64,000 nucleotides of DNA from Sphingobium lactosutens. GTDB lineage: Bacteria; Pseudomonadota; Alphaproteobacteria; Sphingomonadales; Sphingomonadaceae. Below the pieces are notes generated by a model. It searched no databases, was not told the origin of the DNA, and worked only from the letters and a program-made list of their open reading frames with translations. The stretch is taken from positions 62,001-126,000 of the forward strand of contig NZ_QJQX01000022.1 of the NCBI RefSeq assembly GCF_013393185.1. Reading direction: 5' to 3'. Positions within the stretch are counted from its first letter, which is position 1, and each line of letters starts with the position of its first letter. The translations under genes were made by a program, and so were the position numbers. This document shows positions 8,556 to 17,320 of this stretch, piece after piece.

Positions 8556-10015
8556 CCCTTTCGCTCAACAATCCCGCCCTCTTCATCGAACAGGCGTTCA
8601 TCGGCGGCCAATGGGCCGGCGCAGCGTCGGGCAAGACCGTGCCGGTCGACAATCCGGCGACCGGGGCAATCATCGGCAGCGTGCCCGATTGCGGCGAGGC
8701 CGAGACGCAGGCCGCCATCGCGGCAGCCGAGGCCGCCTGGCCGGCCTGGCGCGCGAAGACTGCCGGCGAGCGCGCGGCACTGTTGGAGCGCTGGCACGCG
8801 CTGGTGCTGGAAAATCTGACCGACCTTGGCCGGATCATGACCGCCGAGCAGGGCAAGCCGATCGCCGAGGCCGAGGGCGAGATCCGCTATGCGGCGAGCT
8901 TCATCAAATGGTTTGCCGAGGAAGCGCGGCGGATCGACGGTGGCATGGTTCCCGCGCCAGAGGCCAATCGCCGCATCCTCATCATGAAGGAGCCGGTCGG
9001 GGTGTCGGCGGCGATCACGCCGTGGAATTTCCCGGCGGCGATGATCACGCGCAAATGCGCGCCGGCGCTGGCCGCCGGTTGCCCGGTGGTGGTGAAGCCG
9101 TCCGAACTGACGCCGTTCAGCGCGCTGGCGTTGGCCAAGCTTGCGGAAGACGCGGGCCTTCCGGCCGGGGTGTTCAACATCGTGACCGGGATGCCGACCG
9201 CGATCGGCGGAACGCTGACCGCCAGTCCGGTGGTGCGGAAACTGTCCTTCACCGGATCGACCCGCGTCGGTGCGCTGCTGATGCGGCAGTGCGCCGACAC
9301 CATCAAGCGGGTCAGCTTCGAGCTGGGCGGCAATGCGCCGCTGATCGTATTCGACGACGCCGATCTGGATATCGCCGTCGCCAGCGCGATGGTCAGCAAG
9401 TTCCGCAATGCGGGCCAGACCTGCGTCTGCGCCAACCGCATATTGGTGCAGGATGGCGTCTATGACGCCTTTGCCGAGAAGCTGGCCAAGGCCGTGTCCG
9501 CGCTGAAGGTCGCGCCGGGCGATCAGGCGGGCAGCACGATCGGACCGCTGATCAACGCCGCCGCCGCCGACAAGGTGAAGGCGCATATCGACGATGCGCT
9601 GGCCCATGGCGCGAAAATCTTCGCGCAGGCGCCCGACGGCGCGACTGGCGAGCGGTTCGCGACGCCGGTGGTGCTGACCGGCGCGACGCGCGCCATGCGG
9701 CTGGCCGAGGAAGAGACGTTCGGCCCGGTCGCGCCGCTGTTCCGCTTCACCCATGAGGAGGAAGGGATCGAGCTGGCCAATGCGACCAGCTATGGCCTGG
9801 CCAGCTATTTCTACACCGAGAATCTCCATCGCGCCTTTCGCGTGGCGGAGCGGCTGGAGGCGGGCATGGTCGCGCTCAACAGCGGATTGGTCGCGATGGA
9901 GGTCGCGCCCTTCGGCGGGGTCAAGATGTCGGGCCTGGGCCGCGAGGGCGCCCATGCGGGACTTGAGGAATATCTGGAAACCAAGGCGTTCCATATTGCG
10001 GGGCTGAAGCTTTAA
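8552..10015 (+). CDS. Aldehyde dehydrogenase, succinate-semialdehyde dehydrogenase (GabD) like
   Basis: This 487-residue enzyme matches the GabD subfamily: TPWNFPAAMITRK cofactor segment, FELGGNAPLIVFDDADLD with the catalytic Glu, NAGQTCVCANRI with the nucleophile Cys, and the C-terminal GLGREGAHAGLEEYLETK block typical of succinate or glutarate semialdehyde dehydrogenases. It would feed a semialdehyde from the aminotransferase or oxidase into the TCA cycle. It is translationally coupled to the GNAT gene and followed 60 bases later by the isopropylmalate-type dehydrogenase. The subfamily call is strong; the substrate (succinate, glutarate or ketoglutarate semialdehyde) is not decided by sequence. 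Confidence 0.93.
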   Translation: MTLSLNNPALFIEQAFIGGQWAGAASGKTVPVDNPATGAIIGSVPDCGEAETQAAIAAAEAAWPAWRAKTAGERAALLERWHALVLENLTDLGRIMTAEQGKPIAEAEGEIRYAASFIKWFAEEARRIDGGMVPAPEANRRILIMKEPVGVSAAITPWNFPAAMITRKCAPALAAGCPVVVKPSELTPFSALALAKLAEDAGLPAGVFNIVTGMPTAIGGTLTASPVVRKLSFTGSTRVGALLMRQCADTIKRVSFELGGNAPLIVFDDADLDIAVASAMVSKFRNAGQTCVCANRILVQDGVYDAFAEKLAKAVSALKVAPGDQAGSTIGPLINAAAADKVKAHIDDALAHGAKIFAQAPDGATGERFATPVVLTGATRAMRLAEEETFGPVAPLFRFTHEEEGIELANATSYGLASYFYTENLHRAFRVAERLEAGMVALNSGLVAMEVAPFGGVKMSGLGREGAHAGLEEYLETKAFHIAGLKL

Positions 10016-10076
10016 GCCCCGCACTTTTCTTCAGAAACAACAGCCCTTTGACTGGCCCAGGGCGAACGGAGTGATT

Positions 10077-11156
10077 ATGTCCGCCACCAACCGCAACTAT
10101 TCCATCTCCGTCATCCCCGGTGACGGCATCGGCAAGGAAGTCATGCCGGAGGGCATTCGCGTGCTGGAGCGCGCGGCGAGCCTGTACGGCTTTTCGATCG
10201 AGCAGACTTGGCAGGATTTCGCCTGCTGCGACTATTATGCCCAGCATGGCCAGATGATGCCGGACGACTGGAAGGAACGGATCGGCAATCCCGACGCGAT
10301 CTTCTTCGGAGCGGTGGGCTGGCCCGATACCGTGCCCGACCATATTTCGCTGTGGGGGTCGCTGCTCCAGTTCCGGCGGGAATATGACCAATATGTCAAT
10401 CTGCGCCCGGTTCGGCTGATGCCGGGCGTGCCCTGCCCGCTGGCCGGGCGCGAGCCGGGCGACATCGATTTCTGGGTGGTCCGCGAGAATACCGAGGGCG
10501 AATATAGCTCGGTCGGCGGCAAGATGTTCCCCGGCACGCCGCGCGAGGTGGTGATCCAGGAAACGGTGATGACCCGTCACGGCACCGACCGCGTGCTGCG
10601 CTATGCGTTCGAGCTGGCGGCGACGCGGGAGCGCAAGCATGTGACGTCGGCCACCAAGTCCAACGGCATCGCCATCACCATGCCCTGGTGGGACGAGCGG
10701 GTGGAGGAGATGGCGAAAAACTATCCGACCGTCACCCATGACAAATATCATATCGACATATTGACCGCGCAGTTCGTGCTGAACCCCGATCGCTTCGACG
10801 TCGTGGTGGCGTCGAACCTGTTCGGCGACATCTTGTCCGACCTGGGTCCGGCCTGCACCGGAACGATCGGCGTCGCGCCGTCGGGCAATATCAATCCGGA
10901 CCGCACCGCGCCTTCGCTGTTCGAGCCGGTGCATGGCTCCGCGCCCGATATTGCCGGCAAGGGCATCGCCAATCCGGTCGGCCAGATCTGGTCGGCGGCG
11001 ATGATGCTGGAACATCTGGGCGAGGCGGACGCCGCCGCCGCGATCATGCGCGCGGTCGAGACGGTGCTGGCGAAACCGGGCCTGCGCACCGGCGACCTCA
11101 AGGGCAAGGCGAACACGCAGGAATGCGGCAAGGCGATCGCCGAGGCGCTAGGCTGA
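10077..11156 (+). CDS. Isocitrate/isopropylmalate-family dehydrogenase, tartrate dehydrogenase like
   Basis: This cytoplasmic NAD-dependent beta-decarboxylating dehydrogenase has about 359 residues. It shows the N-terminal IPGDGIGKEVMPEGI, the substrate loop WVVRENTEGEYSS, the metal-binding DVVVASNLFGDILSDLG and the C-terminal FEPVHGSAPDIAGKG. The segment pattern (WGSLLQFRREYDQYVNLRPVR) fits the tartrate dehydrogenase/decarboxylase (TtuC) branch better than LeuB. ATG at 10077 is chosen because GGAG sits six bases upstream; GTG at 10071 is an alternative. It lies in the operon of the semialdehyde dehydrogenase, suggesting oxidation of a hydroxy-acid intermediate. Confidence 0.9.
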   Translation: MSATNRNYSISVIPGDGIGKEVMPEGIRVLERAASLYGFSIEQTWQDFACCDYYAQHGQMMPDDWKERIGNPDAIFFGAVGWPDTVPDHISLWGSLLQFRREYDQYVNLRPVRLMPGVPCPLAGREPGDIDFWVVRENTEGEYSSVGGKMFPGTPREVVIQETVMTRHGTDRVLRYAFELAATRERKHVTSATKSNGIAITMPWWDERVEEMAKNYPTVTHDKYHIDILTAQFVLNPDRFDVVVASNLFGDILSDLGPACTGTIGVAPSGNINPDRTAPSLFEPVHGSAPDIAGKGIANPVGQIWSAAMMLEHLGEADAAAAIMRAVETVLAKPGLRTGDLKGKANTQECGKAIAEALG

Positions 11157-11463
11157 TAGGAAAAACGCCGCTTAGCTTCGCACATTTCCCGCCGATTTCG
11201 ACATTTTATTGCAGCCGCCTGATCCTATCGGAAAGCCGCGTCGGGAAAATATGAGGGCGTGCCAGACCTGCCGCAGCAGGAACGGTACGCCCTTTTCATT
11301 GTATGAGTTCATAGCATATCAAGGGGCCTGTAGGACAGCAGCAGATTATGCCGCGTCGCTTCGCGATTAAGGGCGGGGATGGCCGCCATCCGCGCAATAT
11401 CGGGCTTTCGCTCTGCGGCATGCGGCTAGGCTGATGCCATGACCACAACAGCGAGCCCCCCTG
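11157..11463. other. Intergenic region before the aminotransferase
   Basis: No gene is seen in these roughly 300 bases. The region holds the hairpin at 11254-11293 and then an AT-richer stretch that probably contains the promoter of the aminotransferase-Lrp unit. An Lrp-binding site is likely here, but no convincing consensus was identified. Confidence 0.5.
11254..11297 (+). terminator. Stem-loop terminator after the tartrate-dehydrogenase-like gene
   Basis: The arms agggcgtgcc (11254-11263) and ggtacgccct (11284-11293) pair with one G-T wobble. An inner hairpin cctgc-cgca-gcagg sits in the loop, and the outer stem is followed by ttttcatt. The T-run and position about 100 bases after a stop codon fit an intrinsic terminator for the plus strand. 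Confidence 0.5.
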
Positions 11464-12852
11464 ATGACGCTGCATAGCAACCGGTCCCTGCTGGACATCG
11501 ACCGCGACCACCTGATCCATCCCGTCACCTCCTTCCGCGGCCATGAGGCGCATGGCGCGCTGCTGCTGGAAAGCGGCAAGGGCATGTGGCTGAAGGACAT
11601 GGAGGGCAAGGAACTGCTCGACGCCTTTGCCGGCCTGTGGTGCGTCAATGTCGGCTATGGCCAGGACAGCATCGCCGAGGTGGCGGCCGAACAGATGCGC
11701 CGCCTGCCCTATGCGACCGGCTATTTCCATTTCGGCAGCGAGCCGGCGGTGAAGCTGGCGCAACGTCTGGTCGACCTCAGCCCCGAGGGACTCGACCATG
11801 TCTATTTCACGCTGGGCGGGTCGGACGCGGTGGACAGCGCGATCCGCTACATCACCCATTATTACAACGCGATCGGCAAGCCGACGAAGAAACAGTGCAT
11901 CGCACTAGAACGCGGCTATCATGGATCGAGCAGCACCGGCGCGGGCCTGACGGCGCTCGCCAATTTCCATCGCGGTTTCGACCTGCCGCTGCGGTGGCAG
12001 CATCATATCGCGTCGCCCTATCCTTATCGCAGCGATCTGGAGGGCGACGACGCGGCGATCATCGCGCGGTCGGTGCAGGAACTGAAGGACAAGGTCGCGC
12101 AGCTGGGCGCGGACAATGTCGCCGCTTTCTTCTGCGAGCCGATCCAGGGTTCGGGCGGCGTCATCGTGCCGCCGGTCGGCTGGCTGAAGGCGATGCGCGA
12201 GGCCTGTACCGAGCTGGACATATTGTTCGTGACCGATGAGGTCATCACGGCATTCGGTCGCACAGGTCCGATGTTCGCCTGCGAGGCGGAGGGCGTGTCC
12301 CCCGACCTGATGACCGTCGCCAAAGGACTGACCGCCGGCTATGTGCCGATGGGCGCGGTGCTGATGTCGGACAAGGTATATCAGGGCATCGCCAATGGCG
12401 CGGCGGCCGATGTCGTGATCGGCCATGGCGCGACCTACTCCGGGCATCCGGTCAGCGCGGCGGTGGGCCTTGAGGTGCTGCGCCTCTACACCGAAGGCGG
12501 CATATTGGCGAACGGGCAGAAAGTCGCCACCCGCTTCGACGCGGGCATGGCGGGCATTGCCGATCATCCGATGGTGGGCGACACGCGGGGACGCGGGTTG
12601 CTGGGCGCGATCGAGCTGGTCGCGGACAAGGGCAGCAAGGCGCGCTTCGATCCCGGCCTGAAACTGGCCGACCGACTGTTCGCCAAGGGATATGAGAATG
12701 GCGTGATCTTCCGTGCCTTCGCCGACAATATCATCGGGCTTGCGCCGGCGCTCTGCGCGTCCGATGAAGAAATGGACATGATCTTCGCCCGCATCCGCAA
12801 AACGCTCGACGACCTGCTCGAAGAAGCAGATATTCGCGCGGCGGTGGGATAA
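11464..12852 (+). CDS. Class III PLP aminotransferase (omega-amino acid/putrescine--pyruvate type)
   Basis: This 462-residue fold-type I aminotransferase moves an omega-amino group to pyruvate or a similar keto acid. It shows the substrate-entry motif FAGLWCVNVGYG, the cofactor segment SDAVDSAIRY, the PLP-binding TDEVITAFGRTG and the Schiff-base lysine in TVAKGLTAGYVPMGA. These fit the putrescine/beta-alanine--pyruvate group. The product would be an aldehyde for the neighbouring aldehyde dehydrogenases. The Lrp-family gene begins 22 bases after the stop, so the two are probably cotranscribed. The exact donor is not determined by sequence. Confidence 0.93.
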   Translation: MTLHSNRSLLDIDRDHLIHPVTSFRGHEAHGALLLESGKGMWLKDMEGKELLDAFAGLWCVNVGYGQDSIAEVAAEQMRRLPYATGYFHFGSEPAVKLAQRLVDLSPEGLDHVYFTLGGSDAVDSAIRYITHYYNAIGKPTKKQCIALERGYHGSSSTGAGLTALANFHRGFDLPLRWQHHIASPYPYRSDLEGDDAAIIARSVQELKDKVAQLGADNVAAFFCEPIQGSGGVIVPPVGWLKAMREACTELDILFVTDEVITAFGRTGPMFACEAEGVSPDLMTVAKGLTAGYVPMGAVLMSDKVYQGIANGAAADVVIGHGATYSGHPVSAAVGLEVLRLYTEGGILANGQKVATRFDAGMAGIADHPMVGDTRGRGLLGAIELVADKGSKARFDPGLKLADRLFAKGYENGVIFRAFADNIIGLAPALCASDEEMDMIFARIRKTLDDLLEEADIRAAVG

Positions 12853-12874
12853 GAAACGAAGGGGGAGCAGGCAT

Positions 12875-13369
12875 ATGTTGGGCGGACCAAGACTGGACAG
12901 GATCGACCTCAAGATCCTCACGCAGCTTCAGCAATCGGGCCGCATCACCAATGTCGAGCTGGCCGACGCGGTGGGCCTGTCCCCCAGTCCCTGCCTGACC
13001 CGCGTGAAGCGGCTGGAGAAGGCGGGCTACATCACCGGCTATGGCGCGCATATCAACCTGCACAAGCTGGGCGAATATCTGACCGTCTTTACCGAGGTGA
13101 CGCTGACCGAGCATCGCGCCGGCGACTTTTCCCGGTTCGAGACGCGCATCCGCAAGCTGGACGAGATCGTCGAATGCCATCTGGTCAGCGGCGGATATGA
13201 CTATCTGCTGAAATTCGTGACCCGCGGCGTGGCGCATTATCAGTCGATCATCGAGGGGATGCTGGAGAGCGACTACGGCATCGAGAAATATTTCAGCTAT
13301 GTCGTGATCAAGTCGCCCTTCATCAAGCATCATTACCCGATCCAGCATCTGTTCGGCGAACAGAGATAG
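12875..13369 (+). CDS. Lrp/AsnC-family transcription regulator
   Basis: This 164-residue regulator has an N-terminal winged HTH (LDRIDLKILTQLQQSGRITN, then LADAVGLSPSPCLTRVKRLEKAGYI) and a C-terminal RAM ligand-binding domain (EVTLTEHRAGDFSRFE, VSGGYDYLLKFV). Length is standard for Lrp. A purine-rich ribosome site (gaagggggag) precedes the ATG. The family senses amino acids, so it probably controls this operon in response to the imported compound or its amino-acid product. It lies between the aminotransferase and the M20 hydrolase and is followed by two hairpins. Confidence 0.93.
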   Translation: MLGGPRLDRIDLKILTQLQQSGRITNVELADAVGLSPSPCLTRVKRLEKAGYITGYGAHINLHKLGEYLTVFTEVTLTEHRAGDFSRFETRIRKLDEIVECHLVSGGYDYLLKFVTRGVAHYQSIIEGMLESDYGIEKYFSYVVIKSPFIKHHYPIQHLFGEQR

Positions 13370-13385
13370 GGCGTTTTGTTGAGAA

Positions 13386-13435
13386 CCGCACCGGCCTTCA
13401 AACGAGTCACGCGCCTCGTTTGAAGGCCGGTGCGG
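13386..13435. terminator. 21-bp perfect inverted repeat after the Lrp gene
   Basis: The arms 13386-13406 and 13415-13435 are exact reverse complements of 21 bases with an 8-base loop. It starts 17 bases after the Lrp stop. There is no long T-run, only caaaa after it, so it is either a strong hairpin terminator or an mRNA-stabilising repeat. Confidence 0.6.
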
Positions 13436-13436
13436 C

Positions 13437-13460
13437 AAAATGTGCGTTTCAGCACATTTT
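13437..13460. repeat. Second hairpin, 9-bp inverted repeat
   Basis: The arms aaaatgtgc (13437-13445) and gcacatttt (13452-13460) are perfect reverse complements with a 6-base loop. The hairpin lies directly before the M20 gene, its right arm ending in four T. It may complete termination of the Lrp transcript or act as an operator or leader structure of the M20 gene. Confidence 0.5.
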
Positions 13461-13476
13461 CAGATAAGGCTTTCCC

Positions 13477-14625
13477 ATGACCGACATTGCCGACCTGATC
13501 GAACCGCTCGTCGCCTTCCGCCGCGACATTCATGCGCATCCCGAGCTTGGCTTCTGCGAGCATCGCACCGCCGGGCGGATTGCCGAACAGCTCCGCGCGC
13601 TGGGGCTGGAGGTACATGAGGGGATCGGAAAAACCGGCGTGGTGGGCATGCTGCGCAACGGGACGTCTTCGCGCAGCATCGGCCTTCGCGCCGACATGGA
13701 CGCGCTGCCGATCCATGAGCAGACCAACCTGCCCTATGCCAGCAAGACGCCAGGCACCTTCCATGGCTGCGGCCATGACGGGCATGTCGCCATGCTGCTG
13801 GGCGCGGCGCAGCATCTGACGCGGAGCCGCAATTTCGACGGCACGGTCCATTTCTTCTTCCAGCCCGCCGAGGAAGGTCAGGGCGGCGCGCGGGAAATGG
13901 TGAACGAAGGGCTGTTCGACCGCTTCCCGTGCGACCGGGTGTTCGGGCTGCACAACTGGCCCGACCTGCCCGCCGGCACGATCGCGACGCGGCCCGGCCC
14001 GATCATGGGCGCAGCCGACAAGTTCGAGATCCGGCTGGAAGGGCGCGGCGGCCATGCCGCGATCCCGCAGGATACGCCCGACGCCATTCTTGCCGCCGCC
14101 GCTCTGGTGCAGCAGCTGAACGCCATCGTGTCGCGCCGGATCGCGCCGACCGCGTCGGCGGTGCTGTCGATCACCCAGATCCATGGCGGGCATACGCATA
14201 ATGTGATCCCCGAAGCGGTGACGGTTTCGGGAACGGTGCGCACCTTCGACCCCAAGGTGCAGGATCGGATCGAAGAGTCGATCCGGCAGGTCGCGGCAGG
14301 GGTCGCTCTGGGCGGCGAACTCACCGCGACGGTCGATTATCAGCGCTATTATCCCGCGACGATCAACGATGCGGAGGCTGCGCAGGAAGCGCTGGCAGCG
14401 GCGGCAACGGTCGGCACGGCGCAATTGGCGCCCGATCCGGCCTTCACGTCGGAGGATTTCGCCTTCATGCTGCAAGCCTGCAAGGGCGCCTATATCTGGC
14501 TGGGACAGGCGAAGCCCGAAGGATCGACGCCGCTGCACAACCCGCATTACGACTTCAACGACGATGTGCTGGAGCTGGGCGTGCGGCTGCATGTCGCTCT
14601 GGTGGAGCAGCATCTAGGCAAATAG
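13477..14625 (+). CDS. M20 family amidohydrolase (hippurate/N-acyl amino acid hydrolase like)
   Basis: This 382-residue zinc-dependent amidohydrolase is of the M20D type. Metal ligands are visible in GLRADMDALP, FHGCGHDGHVAMLLG and FFFQPAEEGQGGAREM, with the dimerisation-domain block GRGGHAAIPQDTPDAI and the late ligand HNPHYDFNDD. Family members cleave N-acyl or amide bonds of amino acids (hippurate, acetyl-amino acids, IAA conjugates). Beside an amino-acid-type importer and oxidase it may release the amino acid from a conjugate. The ATG follows tttcccatg in a short leader. No signal peptide is seen, so it should be cytoplasmic. Confidence 0.92.
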   Translation: MTDIADLIEPLVAFRRDIHAHPELGFCEHRTAGRIAEQLRALGLEVHEGIGKTGVVGMLRNGTSSRSIGLRADMDALPIHEQTNLPYASKTPGTFHGCGHDGHVAMLLGAAQHLTRSRNFDGTVHFFFQPAEEGQGGAREMVNEGLFDRFPCDRVFGLHNWPDLPAGTIATRPGPIMGAADKFEIRLEGRGGHAAIPQDTPDAILAAAALVQQLNAIVSRRIAPTASAVLSITQIHGGHTHNVIPEAVTVSGTVRTFDPKVQDRIEESIRQVAAGVALGGELTATVDYQRYYPATINDAEAAQEALAAAATVGTAQLAPDPAFTSEDFAFMLQACKGAYIWLGQAKPEGSTPLHNPHYDFNDDVLELGVRLHVALVEQHLGK

Positions 14626-14626
14626 A

Positions 14627-14722
14627 GCGATTTCCAGGCGATCGGCATCGATTGCCGGTTAAGAAATCGCGGCAAGACAAAAACTGGAACGGTTGATCTG
14701 ATGTAATCAGATTAACCGTTCC
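14627..14722. repeat. Imperfect palindrome pair after the M20 gene
   Basis: There are two structures. The first runs from gcgattt (14627-14633) to aaatcgc (14664-14670), with an inner ggcgatcg/cgattgcc pairing. The second has arms 14686-14702 and 14706-14722, a 17-bp stem with one G-T wobble and a 3-base loop. Read on the minus strand, the second hairpin is followed by agtttttgtctt, which resembles an intrinsic terminator in that direction. It may be a genome-wide intergenic repeat; that cannot be judged from one window. Confidence 0.5.
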
Positions 14723-14843
14723 GGGTGCCCAAGCGCTGAACCATCGGACATATCCCCCTGCGCACTGGCCGGGCCGGTGCGGCCATATCATGCTTCCCCA
14801 GGTCCGACGCCTGTGCGCGTCCTGATTGCGGTGGCGATGAGTC

Positions 14844-16061
14844 ATGAACATCCTTGGCACGAACAAGAATGACACGCTCTACGGCTCGACTCTTACGGAC
14901 GTGATCCGGGGCTATGCCGGCAATGATACGCTTTCGGGCGATGCCGGCGACGACCAGATATTGGGCGAGGATGGCGACGACAAGCTGTATGGCCAGGCCG
15001 GCGACGATTTCCTGAAAGGCGCGGCGGGCGCCGACCTGCTGGACGGCGGCGACGGCAATGACGGGCTGGATGGCGGCCCCGGCAATGATGTGCTGCGCGG
15101 CGGATCGGGGAACGACACGCTGGAGGCGAAGGATGGCAACGACACCCTCGACGGCGGTTGGGGCCATGACATGATGCTAGGCGGCACGGGCGAAGACATC
15201 ATCCAGGGCGGCGGCGGGCGGGACTATATCGATGCCGGACCGGGCAACGACCGCATCTATGCCGGCGACGATGATGACGGCTTCATCAACGAGATCAATC
15301 CCGCGACCGGCCTGCTGACCACCGAAGCGGTGTCGGGCGGCGACGGCGACGATATCATCTATGGCGAGGGTGGCGATGACGCGCTGAAGGGCGAGGCGGG
15401 CGACGACCGTATCGACGGGGGCGACGGCAATGACCGGGTCGATGGCGGCGACGGCGACAATTATCTCGACGGCGGTGCGGGCGACGACATCATTTCGGCC
15501 GAATGGGGCGACGACCAGATGCTGGGCAAGGCCGGCGACGATCTGATCGAAGGCGGCGATGGCGATGACTGGATCGACGGCGGCGGCGATGATGACAGGC
15601 TGATCGGCGAAGGCGGCAATGACCTGTTGCTGGGCGGGAGCGGGCAGGACCGCCTGCTCGGCGGGGATGGCAACGACCAGATTTACGGCGGTGACGGCAG
15701 CGACCAACTATTTGGCGACGCGGGCGATGATGTGCTTCTTGGCGAACTGGGCGCTGATCGGCTGTGGGGCGGGTTGGGCGCGGACCGGTTCGTGTTCAAG
15801 GGCGCTGGCGCGCTGGATGGCGGCGACCGGATCGACGATTTTCAGGATGGCGTGGACAAGATCGTGCTGGAAAAGCTGGGCGTGACCCAGTTCAGCAGTT
15901 CGGGCCTGCCCGGCACGGTGTTCGCGCAGGACCAGCCCGACGGCGATGTCGCGCTGTGGGTGACGACCAGCAGCGGCGCGCGCTTCGGCATCGAGATTGG
16001 CGATCCGTCGGCGACGCTGACGGCGGCGAATTTCTCCGCCGCCGATTTTCTGTTCGTCTGA
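14844..16061 (+). CDS. RTX-repeat (hemolysin-type calcium-binding) protein
   Basis: This 405-residue protein is built almost entirely of Ca-binding nonapeptide repeats of the form GGxGxDxLx (for example GGDGNDGLDGG, GEAGDDRIDGG, GGSGQDRLLGG) from about residue 20 to 310. A C-terminal cap follows (GADRFVFKGAGALDGGDRIDDFQDGVDKI), typical of secreted RTX proteins. There is no N-terminal signal peptide, which fits type I secretion with a C-terminal signal. No catalytic domain is attached, and no HlyB/HlyD/TolC-like exporter genes are nearby. It could be a surface-layer, adhesin or calcium-buffering protein. Its stop directly abuts the convergent copB stop. Confidence 0.93.
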   Translation: MNILGTNKNDTLYGSTLTDVIRGYAGNDTLSGDAGDDQILGEDGDDKLYGQAGDDFLKGAAGADLLDGGDGNDGLDGGPGNDVLRGGSGNDTLEAKDGNDTLDGGWGHDMMLGGTGEDIIQGGGGRDYIDAGPGNDRIYAGDDDDGFINEINPATGLLTTEAVSGGDGDDIIYGEGGDDALKGEAGDDRIDGGDGNDRVDGGDGDNYLDGGAGDDIISAEWGDDQMLGKAGDDLIEGGDGDDWIDGGGDDDRLIGEGGNDLLLGGSGQDRLLGGDGNDQIYGGDGSDQLFGDAGDDVLLGELGADRLWGGLGADRFVFKGAGALDGGDRIDDFQDGVDKIVLEKLGVTQFSSSGLPGTVFAQDQPDGDVALWVTTSSGARFGIEIGDPSATLTAANFSAADFLFV

Positions 16062-16988
16062 TCAGAACCAGAATCTTATACCCATGACCAGGCTGGTGGC
16101 CGATGCCCCCTCCCCTTCGGCGCGGGCGTAGCGGGCGGTGTCGCCGAAGCTGCGTTCCCAGTTGACACCGATATAAGGCGCGAACTCGCGAGCGAATTCG
16201 TAACGCAGGCGCAGGCCAAGCTCGATGGTCGAGAGACCCGACCCGATGCCCAGTTCCGGCACGCCCTGCGCGGCAATATTCACTTCGGCGGCGGGTTGCA
16301 GGACCAGCCGCTGGGTGATGCGCTGGTCATAGCTGCCCTCGACGCGCAGATGGGCATCACCCTTGTCGGAGAGGAAAGCCTGCGCCTCCAGCTCGAACCA
16401 GTAGGGGGCAAGCCCTTCGATGCCGACCGTCGCATAGGTGCGCTGGGGTTGGGAGCGGAAATCCTGGCGGACGCCGGCAACGACATTCCACCAGGGATCG
16501 ATGGCGCGGCTGTACAGCGCCTGAAGTTCGGCGCTTTCGAGGCGGCCGCCGACAGCGCCCTCCCCTTCCGACTTGATGGCGAGGCGGTTGATGTCGCCGC
16601 CGATCCAGCCTTCGCCTTCCCAATGATAACCGTCGCTGCCCTTTTGCGCGCGATATTCGGCGCGGTCGATCATCAACTGGGAGAAGGTCATGCCGCCGCT
16701 TTCCTTGCGCATCGCCGCGCGGGCGCGAGCCATGACGTCGGGAGCGTAAAAGGCTTCGGCGGCATGGTCGGTCGGGACCGGCGGGGCGGTGCCTTGCGGG
16801 ATGCTATCGTCGGTTGCGGGCGCGCCGTGACCGGCATGGGGATTGGCAGGCTGATCCTGCGCGGGCGCTTCTTCCGCTTGCGGCATCTGATGGGCGCCAT
16901 GGTCCATCTGGCCATGATCCATCGTCTGCGCGAGGGCGGGCGCTGCGATCCCGGCGAGCAGCAGCGCGGCGGCGGTCAGGCGGATCAT
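16062..16988 (-). CDS. copB: Copper resistance outer-membrane protein CopB
   Basis: This 308-residue protein has a clear signal peptide (MIRLTAAALLLAGIAAPALAQ). A Met/His-rich copper-binding segment follows (MDHGQMDHGAHQM, HAGHG). Then comes the CopB beta-barrel domain with repeated aromatic strands, ending in MGIRFWF, an outer-membrane C-terminus. It exports or sequesters copper in the outer membrane or periplasm together with the multicopper oxidase CopA. The start overlaps the copA remnant stop by four bases, the normal copAB coupling. Because copA is truncated, it is uncertain whether copB is still expressed from a native promoter. Confidence 0.93.
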   Translation of the reverse strand: MIRLTAAALLLAGIAAPALAQTMDHGQMDHGAHQMPQAEEAPAQDQPANPHAGHGAPATDDSIPQGTAPPVPTDHAAEAFYAPDVMARARAAMRKESGGMTFSQLMIDRAEYRAQKGSDGYHWEGEGWIGGDINRLAIKSEGEGAVGGRLESAELQALYSRAIDPWWNVVAGVRQDFRSQPQRTYATVGIEGLAPYWFELEAQAFLSDKGDAHLRVEGSYDQRITQRLVLQPAAEVNIAAQGVPELGIGSGLSTIELGLRLRYEFAREFAPYIGVNWERSFGDTARYARAEGEGASATSLVMGIRFWF

Positions 16989-17320
16989 GCCGCGCCTCCT
17001 TCATGACGGACGGTCACGACGCGCATCATCCCCGTGTGCATGTGCATCAGCATATGGCAGTGGAACGCCCAGTCGCCGATCGCGTCGGCCGTGAGATCGA
17101 AGCTGACCTTGCCGCCGGGCAGGACGTTCACCGTATGCTTGCGCGGATTGTGGGTCGCATCCTCGCCGGTAACGAGCTGAAAGAAATGGCCGTGGATATG
17201 GATGGGGTGCGGCATCATCGTGTCGTTGATGAGGTTCACCCGCACCCGCTCCATATGGCGGAAGGGGATGGGATCGGCCCCGTCCGACAGCTTCACTCCG
17301 TCGAAGGACCACATATAGCG
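16985..17320 (-). pseudogene. copA: Truncated copA (multicopper oxidase C-terminus)
   Basis: This is only the last roughly 110 residues of a CopA-type multicopper oxidase, which is normally around 600 residues. It retains HPIHIHGHFF and the C-terminal HCHMLMHMHTGMM that supply ligands to the type 1 and type 2/3 copper sites. Homology-like sequence (ERYMWSFDG) begins at about 17320, then stops abruptly against unrelated AT-rich DNA. The N-terminal cupredoxin domains and signal peptide are missing, so it cannot be an active oxidase. The end overlaps copB in the native arrangement. A deletion or mobile-element event beheaded the gene. Confidence 0.85.

Noticed and set aside
8309..10024. 571-codon minus-strand frame opposite the semialdehyde dehydrogenase
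   Set aside because: Shadow of a clear plus-strand gene; no domain is recognisable.
15177..15707. Val/Ala/Ile-rich minus-strand frame and apparent DNA tandem repeats in the RTX gene
   Set aside because: The repeats are the coding GGxGxD units, not a CRISPR array or satellite; the antisense frame is their mirror.
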